From: Acidobacteriota bacterium
Lineage (GTDB): Bacteria > Acidobacteriota > Polarisedimenticolia > Polarisedimenticolales > Polarisedimenticolaceae
DNA length: 64,000 nucleotides
Direction: 5' to 3'
Assembly: GCA_029861955.1 (NCBI GenBank)
Contig: JAOTYK010000018.1
Location: 20,194 to 84,193 of the forward strand
Below, piece after piece: positions 27,384 through 35,408 of this stretch. The notes under the pieces are model-generated. The model saw only the letters and a list, made by a program, of their open reading frames with translations, ran no database searches and was not told the DNA's origin. The position numbers and the translations under genes are program-made. The first letter of the stretch is position 1, and each line of letters begins with the position of its first letter.

Positions 27384-30332
27384 ATGCAGCGAGTCGTTGA
27401 CCGATTGTGTGAGCATGAGACGTTGGGTCGAATGGTGTCCCATGTTCGGCGACTGGAAGGTGTTGAGGCACGCTACGCCAAGCCGAACGAGCCCCTCCCT
27501 TCCAATCTTCAGGAGGCTCTTGGCGAATTAGGGATCTCCCGGCTCTACAGTCATCAGGCGCGCGGCCTGGACCACGTTCGCGACCAACGCAACGTTCTGC
27601 TGGCCACACCCACCGCTTCGGGGAAGACGCTCCTGTTTGCGACCTCGGTGCTCGAGCAGATTCAGCGATCGCCGGGTTCCCGGGCGTTGATCGTCTACCC
27701 GACCAAGGCGCTGGCCCAGGACCAGTTGACGGCGTTTCGGCGCATGACCGGGGCGCTGGGGGCACTTCGGCCTCCAAGATTCGAGATCTACGACGGCGAT
27801 ACGCCCCAGTCGACTCGGCGTCGGATGCGTGCGGATCCCCCCGATGTCCTCTTGACGAATCCTGACATGCTGCACTACGGGCTCCTGGCCCATCACGAGT
27901 CCTGGTCGGAGTTCCTGTCCCGGCTGACGTTCATCGTGTTCGACGAATTGCACGTCTATCGCGGGATATTCGGAGCCCATGTCCACCACATCGTTCGTCG
28001 GCTCAAGCGTCTTGCCCGGCAGTACGGGGCGACGCCACGGCTGATCGCGGCCTCTGCGACCGTTGCAAGACCGGGCGAGTTTGCGCAGACCCTCCTTGGC
28101 GAACCGTTCGAGGTGGTCACCGAATCGGGGGCCCCGACGGCAGCGCGGACCGTGATGTTCGTCAACCCGGTGACGGTCTCGCCGTACACCACGGCGGTCC
28201 GTGTGCTCGGAGAGGTGATCGACGCCGGACTCAAGACCATCGCATTCACCCGTGCCCGGCGAGTGACGGAACTCCTCCACAGCTGGGTGGTTCGGCAGAA
28301 TCCGGAGTTGGCGGATCGCGTCGCACCGTACCGTGCGGGATACCTGCCCGAGGAGCGGCGGGCTCTGGAGCGACGGTTGTTCAGCGGTCAACTCGCGGCC
28401 GTGTTCTCGACGAGTGCCCTGGAGCTCGGGATCGACGTCGGCGCGCTGGACTGCTGTCTGCTGGTCGGCTATCCCGGGTCTCTCATCTCGTCGTGGCAGC
28501 GGATCGGTCGTGTCGGGCGTTCGGGCCGAGAAGGACTGGTCGTGCAGGTGGCGATGCCCGACGCGCTGGATCAATACATGATCCGGCACCCCGATCGATT
28601 CTTCGACGGCGAGTTCGAGGAGGCGGTACTCGATCCGCATAACCCCATGATCGCGGGACCGCACCTTGTCTGTGCGGCGGCCGAGAGCCCCCTGCAGCGT
28701 CACGAGGTGCAGGACGGGTCCGCACGCACGGAGTCCATGGTCGCCGAGATGACCCGTGACGGTCGTCTCGTGCAGGACGCGGGCGGCGAGCAGCTGTTCT
28801 CTCCGGGGCGTCGACCGCACCGCGACGTGCGACCGCGGGGTGCGGCGGCACCGTTCACGATCCTGGATGCAGAATCGGGTAAGGCGATCGGCTCCGTGGA
28901 TGGCGCTCGCGTCTATCAGGAATGTCACGCCGGCGCGGTCTATCTCCACGGCGGCCAGTCGTTCCATGTCGAGCGGCTCGATGTCGATCGTCACGAGGTG
29001 CATGCCCGCCGCCGACGGGTCGACTACTTCACGGTCGTCCAGGGTGAGAAAGAGACCGAGATCCTGGAGGAGCTGGAAACCGGCCGGGTCGGTCCATTTC
29101 CGGTCTCGCTGGGACGTCTCAAGGTGACCGTTCGCGTTCGCGGTTACCAGAAGAAGCGACTCTTCGATGGCGAGACGATCTCCCAGCATTCACTCGAGGC
29201 CCCGCCCAGGATCTTCGAGACGGTCGGACTCTGGGTCGCTCTGCCCACCGAGCTGCCGGCCGCCTTCACCGCAGAGGAACACCACTTCATGGGTTCGATC
29301 CACGCGACGGAGCATGCGGCCATCGGGTTGTTTCCGTTGATGGCCATCTCCGACCGAGGCGATATCGGCGGGATCTCGTATACGGGGCATCCGCAGCTCG
29401 GTCGTCCGGCCATCTTCATCTACGACGGTGTTCCAGGTGGCGTCGGGCTGGCCGAGAGGGCGTTCCACGATCTGCCACGCCTTCTGGAGCGGACCCATGG
29501 GTTGATCGCCGCCTGCGAGTGCGAGGACGGTTGTCCCGGTTGCATCCAGTCGCCGCGCTGTGGCAATGGGAACAAGCCACTGGACAAGTCGGGGGCGCTG
29601 AGGGTCCTCGAGCTTCTCACGGGACAGGTCGCTGCGGAACGCTACGGTCTGGACTCCGCCGCGATCGAAGCGGAGCAGCCCGAGGTCCAACCCTATCGAG
29701 CGCCGGCGGAAGAGGATGCCGCGGGTTCTCGTCATGGGGTGCGGCGATCCGGGAACATCGACCCCGTCGCGAGGGTCGGTGGGCGTACCCTGATCTTCGA
29801 TCTGGAAACGCAGCGGTCGGCAGAGGAGGTCGGTGGGTGGAATCGGGCGGATCGAATGGGGTTGGCGTTGGCCGTCGTCTACGACGTCGAACGCAGCGCA
29901 TTCCGAACCTACCACGAGCACGATATTGACGCGTTGCTCCTGGATCTCGTGATGGCCGATCGGGTCGTCGGGTTCAATATCGACCGATTCGACATGCTGG
30001 TTCTGAAGGGTTGTACCGATCGCGACTTGAATCGCATCCGAACGTTTGACATGTTGGCCGACATCCACGATCGACTTCACTTTCGATTGTCGTTGGCCCA
30101 CCTGAGCGAGGCGAACCTCGGTGAGTCCAAGGGTGGCGACGGTCTGCAGAGTCTTGTCTGGTGGAAGGAAGGACGTATCGATCTGATTGAGCAATACTGT
30201 AAGAAGGATGTTGATCTGACCCATCGGCTCTACCGACTGGGCTGCGAACAGGGATTTCTGCTCTACCGCAATCGGGACGAGCAACTCCTCCGGTTACCGG
30301 TGGACTGGGGACGAAGCGGGGTGGAAGCGTGA
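27384..30332 (+). CDS. MrfA/YprA-like DEAD-box helicase fused to a DEDDy exonuclease domain
   Basis: 982 residues. Helicase part: ATPTASGKT (74-82), DELH box (187-190), SAT (224-226), LELGIDVG (346-353) and QRIGRVGRSGR (372-382). A Zn-binding MZB region with C711, C713, C717, C720 and C726 follows, as in the Hrq1/MrfA family. Residues about 800-950 form an RNase H-like 3'-5' exonuclease: FDLET (D806, E808), FNIDRFD (D870) and Y938-x3-D942. In Bacillus subtilis the helicase MrfA and exonuclease MrfB are separate proteins of one operon that repairs mitomycin C damage; here they appear as one chain. ATG 27384 has GGGAG upstream. Confidence 0.88.
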   Translation: MQRVVDRLCEHETLGRMVSHVRRLEGVEARYAKPNEPLPSNLQEALGELGISRLYSHQARGLDHVRDQRNVLLATPTASGKTLLFATSVLEQIQRSPGSRALIVYPTKALAQDQLTAFRRMTGALGALRPPRFEIYDGDTPQSTRRRMRADPPDVLLTNPDMLHYGLLAHHESWSEFLSRLTFIVFDELHVYRGIFGAHVHHIVRRLKRLARQYGATPRLIAASATVARPGEFAQTLLGEPFEVVTESGAPTAARTVMFVNPVTVSPYTTAVRVLGEVIDAGLKTIAFTRARRVTELLHSWVVRQNPELADRVAPYRAGYLPEERRALERRLFSGQLAAVFSTSALELGIDVGALDCCLLVGYPGSLISSWQRIGRVGRSGREGLVVQVAMPDALDQYMIRHPDRFFDGEFEEAVLDPHNPMIAGPHLVCAAAESPLQRHEVQDGSARTESMVAEMTRDGRLVQDAGGEQLFSPGRRPHRDVRPRGAAAPFTILDAESGKAIGSVDGARVYQECHAGAVYLHGGQSFHVERLDVDRHEVHARRRRVDYFTVVQGEKETEILEELETGRVGPFPVSLGRLKVTVRVRGYQKKRLFDGETISQHSLEAPPRIFETVGLWVALPTELPAAFTAEEHHFMGSIHATEHAAIGLFPLMAISDRGDIGGISYTGHPQLGRPAIFIYDGVPGGVGLAERAFHDLPRLLERTHGLIAACECEDGCPGCIQSPRCGNGNKPLDKSGALRVLELLTGQVAAERYGLDSAAIEAEQPEVQPYRAPAEEDAAGSRHGVRRSGNIDPVARVGGRTLIFDLETQRSAEEVGGWNRADRMGLALAVVYDVERSAFRTYHEHDIDALLLDLVMADRVVGFNIDRFDMLVLKGCTDRDLNRIRTFDMLADIHDRLHFRLSLAHLSEANLGESKGGDGLQSLVWWKEGRIDLIEQYCKKDVDLTHRLYRLGCEQGFLLYRNRDEQLLRLPVDWGRSGVEA

Positions 30333-30991
30333 TGTTCAGAAGATGCGTGTTCGGCGTTATGGCCCTGTCTCTCGCGGTCGTGGGGTGCGATCGGTCGGCT
30401 CCGACCACCCGGATGGTTTCGGTGGCTCCACCGCCCGACTGGTCGCACCAGATCGAGCATGGCCGTCAGCAGCGCGAGGCCAACTTTCGCACGGAGGCGT
30501 GGAGTCCAATCCCGGCTGCTTCTCGTGCGACCTTCGAGGGGCTTCAGTTCTTCCCGGCGGATTCTCGTTTCTACTTCATCGGTTCCGTGACGCGGTACGC
30601 CGAACCCGAACGTCTTCCGATGGTGACCACCACCGGTCAGACCCGGGAAGCGGAGCGAGTGGGCTGGCTGGAGTTCGAACTGGACGGCAACCTGCACCGG
30701 CTGCAGGTCTATCGCATGCTCGATACCGATCATGGCGAGTCCGAGGGTCTGTTCCTGCCGTTCGCCGACGGCACCACCGGATCCGAGACCTATCCCGCCG
30801 GACGCTACCTCGAGCTGCGGGGACCGGACCATGGACCGTATGTTCTCGACTTCAACGGTGCGTACAACCCGTACTGTGCCTACGGCGAACCGGAGCGTTA
30901 CGCCTGCCCACGTACCCCCGAGGAGAATCGACTGTCGGTGTCGGTCGAGGCTGGCGAGCGAGGCTTTGAGGTCGATGGCGACCCGTCCTGA
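30332..30991 (+). CDS. DUF1684 lipoprotein
   Basis: 219 residues. A short signal peptide ends in a lipobox (AVVGC), so the mature protein is probably a lipoprotein. Conserved family blocks are present: FFPADSRFYFIGSVTR, LFLPFADGTTGSETYPAGRY, DFNGAYNPYCAY and CPRTPEENRL. The biochemical function of DUF1684 is not established. ATG 30332 overlaps the helicase TGA by one base, so the two are coupled; the 3' end overlaps aroK by 17 bp. Confidence 0.85.
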   Translation: MFRRCVFGVMALSLAVVGCDRSAPTTRMVSVAPPPDWSHQIEHGRQQREANFRTEAWSPIPAASRATFEGLQFFPADSRFYFIGSVTRYAEPERLPMVTTTGQTREAERVGWLEFELDGNLHRLQVYRMLDTDHGESEGLFLPFADGTTGSETYPAGRYLELRGPDHGPYVLDFNGAYNPYCAYGEPERYACPRTPEENRLSVSVEAGERGFEVDGDPS

Positions 30992-31511
30992 CATCCTCCG
31001 TCCGATCTTCCTTCTGGGTTTCATGGGGGCGGGCAAGAGCACCGTCGGTCCCATCGTCGCCCGACATCTGGGGCTCCCGTTCGTCGACACCGACGCATTG
31101 ATCGAATCGCGGGAGGGACGATCGATCCGACAGATCTTCGCCGAGGACGGCGAGGCCGTTTTTCGCCGGCTGGAGTCCGATCGACTCGAGGAGCTCCTGG
31201 GTGCCGGACCGGCGGTGGTCGCCACCGGGGGAGGGGTTTACCAAAGTTTTTCCGTGCGTCGATCCCTCCACCGCCACGGAACGACGGTCTGGCTGGATGT
31301 TCCCTGGCAGGTCGTCGGTCAGCGGGTTCCTCGCGGGGACGATCGCCCGCTCTTCAAATCGGATTATTCGCCGGAATTCAGGGCTTTTTTCGAAAAACGG
31401 CGAGCCTGCTACGCCCTGGCGGCGGTCCGGGTTGACGCGGGGTCGGGGAGTGCCGAGGAGGTGGCCCGACGGATCGTCGTCGGGCTGGGTCTCAGCAAGC
31501 AATACCCGTAG
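30975..31511 (+). CDS. aroK: Shikimate kinase
   Basis: Phosphorylates shikimate in the chorismate pathway. 178 residues. Walker A is GFMGAGKST, the shikimate-binding FVDTDALIE (Asp) lies downstream, and ATGGGV is the third hallmark; the R-x-lid region DDRPLF is also present. ATG 30975 lies inside the end of the DUF1684 gene with GAGG three bases upstream. The remaining aro genes are not in the window. Confidence 0.93.
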   Translation: MATRPDILRPIFLLGFMGAGKSTVGPIVARHLGLPFVDTDALIESREGRSIRQIFAEDGEAVFRRLESDRLEELLGAGPAVVATGGGVYQSFSVRRSLHRHGTTVWLDVPWQVVGQRVPRGDDRPLFKSDYSPEFRAFFEKRRACYALAAVRVDAGSGSAEEVARRIVVGLGLSKQYP

Positions 31512-31527
31512 TTTCCTGAGATTTTTG

Positions 31528-31555
31528 TTGATTCGGGCAACGGATCAGAGATACT
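31528..31555 (+). promoter_or_regulatory. Probable promoter of the HU gene
   Basis: TTGATT (31528-31533), 16 bp, then GATACT (31550-31555). The start near 31562 would give a 29-nt leader with TGGAGG before the ATG. Confidence 0.4.
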
Positions 31556-31590
31556 AGCCGCGTCGGTGACCTTAGTTTTGGAGGAAAAAG

Positions 31591-31869
31591 ATGACCCGCA
31601 CGCAAGTAATCGACTCTCTGGCCGAACGATCTGGGATGGAAAAGCGCGACGTAAAGGCGTTTCTCGACCATCTGACCGGGCTCATCGAGCAGGAGATGCG
31701 CAATGGCGGCGAGGTGCCGCTGAAGGGCCTTGGCAAGTTCAAGGTTTCCCATCGAAAAGCGCGCATCGGGCGGAATCCGTTGACCGGAGAGCCGATCAAC
31801 ATCGCCGCCAAGACGGTCGCGAAATTCACGATGGCCAAGGCCCTCAAGGATCTCGTCCCTTCGACCTAG
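31591..31869 (+). CDS. hup: HU-family DNA-binding protein
   Basis: Nucleoid protein that bends DNA as a dimer. 92 residues. The helical dimer core is followed by GEVPLKGLGKFKVSHRKAR and the beta-arm tip RIGRNPLTGEPINI, with the conserved Pro that intercalates at kinks; it ends AKTVAKFTMAKALKDLV. TTGGAGG precedes ATG 31591. The stop codon TAG lies in a CTAG palindrome shared with the stop of the convergent mtaB. Confidence 0.95.
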   Translation: MTRTQVIDSLAERSGMEKRDVKAFLDHLTGLIEQEMRNGGEVPLKGLGKFKVSHRKARIGRNPLTGEPINIAAKTVAKFTMAKALKDLVPST

Positions 31870-33251
31870 ACCGTCGAGTTTTTGCCTTCGAGCGGCTCCG
31901 GTACCTGGAGAGATCCTGGGGCCGGGGTCGCCCATGACGGATGACCGACCCAGCGCGCCGTGGCCCCTTCCTCGTTAGCGCTCGTCAGCTCGACGTCGAC
32001 CAGTCCCACCGCCGATCTCCGACAGGTCCCGCCGGGGGCCTGTAGCTTCACATCGATGAAGTTCCCGGTCAGCGCCCGTTCGCCTTCGCTTCCCAGCGCC
32101 ACCGCGTCCAGTCGTCGACCGACAAAGCGTCGGCGAAACTGAAGAGCCTTCTGCGCCGCGAGCTCCCGCAGGCGACGACTTCGTTCGACAATCACCCGGG
32201 AGTGAACCCGCCCGTCGAGTTCGGAGGCCGGGGTTCCCTGTCGTGGCGACCACGAGAAGACGTGTAGATAGCAGAGGGGCGAGTCCCGAACGAAGCGAAA
32301 CGTCTCCTCGAACTGGGCGTCCGTCTCACCGGGAAAGCCGACGATCACATCGGCTCCGAGTGCGATGTCCGGGACACGCGTGGCCAGCGTTTCCAGACGT
32401 TCGCTATAGGTCTCCAGTCGGTAGTTGCGTCGCATCGCCCGCAGCACCGCAGGAGATCCTGACTGCAGCGGCATCTGCAGATGCGACGCCAGGCGCGGAT
32501 GGTCGGCGAGCAGTTCGATCACCTCGTCGGTGACCGTCAGCGGCTCCAGTGAGTTGAGGCGGATGCGGTTGGATCCGGCGACCGAGAGTAACGTCCGCAG
32601 CAACGTGGCCAGCGTCGAACCGTCCTCGAGATCGCGGCCGTAGTCGCCGGTGTTGATGCCGGTCAAGACGACTTCCCGATAGCCCCTGCGGAGAAGGCCG
32701 GTGAACGCGTCGACCACGACCGGCGTCGGCACCGAACGACTTGCGCCCCGCACCGTCGGGATGACGCAGTACGAACAGGCCAGGCGGCAGCCGTCCTGAA
32801 CCTTCAGAAAGGCGCGTGTCCGCGAGCCGAAGTAGAGCCCGGCGGCGTTGGGCATCCCGTCACAGCCGCGATCGGGCTGAACACGATTCGAGTCGGTCGC
32901 CGTCGGGAGTCCGAGGCCGTCGAGGATCTCCGGCCACTGCTGTTTCTCGTCGTTTCCGAAGACACCGTCGACTTCCGGCATGGCCCGAAGAATCTCGGGG
33001 TCGAGCTGGGCGTAGCAACCGGTCACCATCAAGGTGCATGCCGGGTTCGCGCGCCGTACGGCGCGGATCAACCGCCGGGCGTCTGCGTCGGCACGATGGG
33101 TCACGGTGCAGGTGTTGACGACGACAACGTCCGCATCGCGGTAATGCTCGCGTCGGTCGAACCCCCGCCGGACCAATTCTCCGTCGATCGCGGCGCTATC
33201 GAACTGATTCGCCTTGCAGCCAAGAGTAATCGTATGAAAGCCGCCGGACAC
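31866..33251 (-). CDS. mtaB: tRNA t6A37 methylthiotransferase
   Basis: Radical-SAM enzyme that converts t6A to ms2t6A at position 37 of ANN-reading tRNAs. 461 residues from GTG 33251. The N-terminal UPF0004 domain has C12 (LGCKANQFDS), C48 (NTCTVT) and C79 (TGCYAQ) for the auxiliary cluster; the radical-SAM motif is C155-x3-C159-x2-C162. LGCKxNQxDS is the MtaB, not the MiaB, form. The C-terminal part (about 400-440) is TRAM-like. It lies 7 bases after purE, last gene of the FmdB-purD-purE-mtaB unit. Confidence 0.92.
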   Translation of the reverse strand: MSGGFHTITLGCKANQFDSAAIDGELVRRGFDRREHYRDADVVVVNTCTVTHRADADARRLIRAVRRANPACTLMVTGCYAQLDPEILRAMPEVDGVFGNDEKQQWPEILDGLGLPTATDSNRVQPDRGCDGMPNAAGLYFGSRTRAFLKVQDGCRLACSYCVIPTVRGASRSVPTPVVVDAFTGLLRRGYREVVLTGINTGDYGRDLEDGSTLATLLRTLLSVAGSNRIRLNSLEPLTVTDEVIELLADHPRLASHLQMPLQSGSPAVLRAMRRNYRLETYSERLETLATRVPDIALGADVIVGFPGETDAQFEETFRFVRDSPLCYLHVFSWSPRQGTPASELDGRVHSRVIVERSRRLRELAAQKALQFRRRFVGRRLDAVALGSEGERALTGNFIDVKLQAPGGTCRRSAVGLVDVELTSANEEGATARWVGHPSWATPAPGSLQVPEPLEGKNSTV

Positions 33252-33258
33252 AAGGGGC

Positions 33259-33786
33259 TCAGGAACCGAGCAGCTCGGCCAGTCGCTTCTGGGCGGCATG
33301 ACTCTTCTCGGCGACCTTGCCCGCCATCGCATCTCGCGCTTCGCGGAGCCGCTGTGCCAGCCCCTCGTCGCCGATGGCGAGGATCGCGGCGGCTAGCCAG
33401 GCGGCGTTGGCGGCACCCGCCTTGCCGATCGCCAGGGTTCCGACGGGGATGCCGGCCGGCATCTGGGCGGTCGCCAGCAGGGCATCGAGACCGTTGAGGT
33501 CCGACGCCGCCAGCGGAACGCCGAGCACCGGCAACGTGGTGTGGGCGGCGACCACTCCGGCCAGATGGGCGGCGCTACCGGCGCCGGCAATGAAGACCTG
33601 GACGCCACGACCGGGGGCGCCGCCGACGATCTCCGCGGTGCGTTCCGGCGAACGATGCGCCGAGGTCACGTGGACCTCACAACCGACCGCCAGCTTATTC
33701 AAGACCTTGACCGCCTCCGCCATCACCGGAAGGTCGGAGTCGCTTCCCATCAAGATCGCTACCCGGACTGTTTGTGACTCGCTCAT
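33259..33786 (-). CDS. purE: N5-carboxyaminoimidazole ribonucleotide mutase
   Basis: Purine biosynthesis step converting N5-CAIR to CAIR. 175 residues. Class I hallmarks are GSDSDLPVM (11-22 region), SAHRSPER with the catalytic His, and AGAGSAAHLAGVVAA. No purK is seen next to it; either it lies elsewhere or the enzyme works with an unlinked partner. ATG overlaps the purD stop by 4 bp. Confidence 0.95.
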   Translation of the reverse strand: MSESQTVRVAILMGSDSDLPVMAEAVKVLNKLAVGCEVHVTSAHRSPERTAEIVGGAPGRGVQVFIAGAGSAAHLAGVVAAHTTLPVLGVPLAASDLNGLDALLATAQMPAGIPVGTLAIGKAGAANAAWLAAAILAIGDEGLAQRLREARDAMAGKVAEKSHAAQKRLAELLGS

Positions 33787-35072
33787 CCGTCTCGCCTTTC
33801 AATCGCATCCGCAGCGATATCGCCGCGATGCTGTTCATCCTGCCACTGGATCTTTCGAGTTGCAGAGTAAGCACGTTCCCGTGCGTCGTTTAGGTTCTCA
33901 CCGAGTGCGGTGACGCCGAGGACACGGCCGCCACTTGTGACGACCTGTTGCGTTTCGTCGAACGCGGTTCCCGCGTGGAAGACATGGACGTCGTGCATTT
34001 CTCCGGCGGCGTCCAGACCCTCGATCGGGAACCCTTTACCGTATGCCCCCGGGTAGCCACCGGCCGCCATCACGACGCAGACGGCCGATCGAGGGTCCCA
34101 GCGGACCGAGGCCTCCGCCAGCGATCCGCGTGCGCAGCGATCGAGGAGATCGAGCCAGTCGCCATCGAGGCGGGGGATCAGCACCTGCGTCTCCGGGTCA
34201 CCGAAGCGCACGTTGTATTCAAGAACCTGTGGCCCCCGATCGGTGAGCATCACGCCGATGAACAGCACGCCCTTGAACGGAAACTCTTCCTGTTTCATTC
34301 CGGCGAGGGTCGGTTCTACGATGGTCCGTCGGATTGTCTGCTTGAGCGCGTCGTCCAGATAGACCGACGGTGAGTAGGTTCCCATCCCGCCGGTGTTGGG
34401 CCCGCGATCGCCGTCGTGGGCCCGCTTGTAGTCCTGGCAGGTGGCCAACTCGACTGCGGTGTGACCATCCGCCAGCACGAAGAACGACGCCTCTCGTCCG
34501 GTCAAGAACTCCTCGATCAGGACCCGTCGTCCCGCATCGCCGAAGCCCTCTCCGCTGAGCATCGACTCTGCGGCTTCGACGGCCTGCTCGGGGCTCTCCG
34601 CGATAATGACGCCCTTGCCGGCCGCGAGTCCGTCGGCCTTGACCACCAACGGGTAACGTCGATCGGTCGCCTCCAGATACGCACGGGCGGTGGCGAAATC
34701 TTCGACGGCCTCGAACTCGCCGGTGGGGATGCCATGGCGTTGCATGAATCGTTTGGAAAAAATCTTGCTGCCTTCCATGCGGGCGGCGGCAGCCGAGGGA
34801 CCAAAGGCGGCGATGTCGTGTTCGCGTAACCGGTCCACGAGTCCGTCGACAAGCGGCGCCTCCGGCCCGACAACGACGAGATCGTAGCGAACCTCGATGG
34901 CATGCCGGACGAGCGCGTCGACATCGGTCGCCGAGAGGTCTAGACAGTTGGCGTGACGCGCGATCCCGGCGTTCCCGGGTGCGCAGTCGAGTTGTGAGAG
35001 TCTCCCGCTCTGTGAGAGCGCCCAGGCCAACGCAGCCTCGCGCCCGCCACCACCGATGAGAAGCACCTTCAT
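33783..35072 (-). CDS. purD: Phosphoribosylamine-glycine ligase
   Basis: Second step of purine synthesis (GAR synthetase), ATP-grasp enzyme. 429 residues. N-terminal LLIGGGGREAALAW, GPEAPLVDGL, the ATP-grasp segment VVKADGLAAGKGVI, and GGMGTYSP with DPETQVLIP in the C-terminal half are all family signatures. Overlaps both purE and the FmdB gene by 4 bp, so the purine pair is embedded in a tightly coupled operon. Confidence 0.96.
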   Translation of the reverse strand: MKVLLIGGGGREAALAWALSQSGRLSQLDCAPGNAGIARHANCLDLSATDVDALVRHAIEVRYDLVVVGPEAPLVDGLVDRLREHDIAAFGPSAAAARMEGSKIFSKRFMQRHGIPTGEFEAVEDFATARAYLEATDRRYPLVVKADGLAAGKGVIIAESPEQAVEAAESMLSGEGFGDAGRRVLIEEFLTGREASFFVLADGHTAVELATCQDYKRAHDGDRGPNTGGMGTYSPSVYLDDALKQTIRRTIVEPTLAGMKQEEFPFKGVLFIGVMLTDRGPQVLEYNVRFGDPETQVLIPRLDGDWLDLLDRCARGSLAEASVRWDPRSAVCVVMAAGGYPGAYGKGFPIEGLDAAGEMHDVHVFHAGTAFDETQQVVTSGGRVLGVTALGENLNDARERAYSATRKIQWQDEQHRGDIAADAIERRDG

Positions 35073-35347
35073 GACGACGAGGACCCTTTGTCCTTCTTCG
35101 TCGTCTTCTTCGCCGGCTTCTCCGTCGGCTTCTCCGCCGGCTTCTTACTCTCGCCGCCGGTCTTACCCGAGGAGCCGTAGCCCTCCGAGTACCAGCCGCC
35201 ACCCTTCAGTTGGAAGGAGGTTCGCGAGACCATTTTCTCGAGTTTTCCGCCACACTTCTCGCAGGTCCGTTTTTGACGCTCGTTGACGCCTTGCAAGACC
35301 TCGAAGGCCTCATCACAGCCGGTGCAGCGATATTCATAAATCGGCAT
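35069..35347 (-). CDS. FmdB-family zinc-ribbon regulatory-type protein
   Basis: 92 residues. It begins MPIYEYRCTGC and has CEKCGGK, the two CxxC pairs of the FmdB zinc ribbon, followed by the family FxxKGxGWY. The last 35 residues are a low-complexity tail rich in Lys, Pro and Ser. First gene of the operon; its exact role is not known for this family. Confidence 0.88.
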   Translation of the reverse strand: MPIYEYRCTGCDEAFEVLQGVNERQKRTCEKCGGKLEKMVSRTSFQLKGGGWYSEGYGSSGKTGGESKKPAEKPTEKPAKKTTKKDKGSSSS

Positions 35348-35379
35348 GGATCGAACTCCGTGATTCAGACGAACGCCTA

Positions 35380-35408
35380 TCCATAGGACCATGTCCCGGG
35401 TGTGTCAA
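35380..35408 (-). promoter_or_regulatory. Promoter of the FmdB-purD-purE-mtaB operon
   Basis: TTGACA (35403-35408), 17 bp, then TATGGA (35380-35385) on the minus strand. The -35 lies in the last codons of the amidase gene. Confidence 0.55.
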
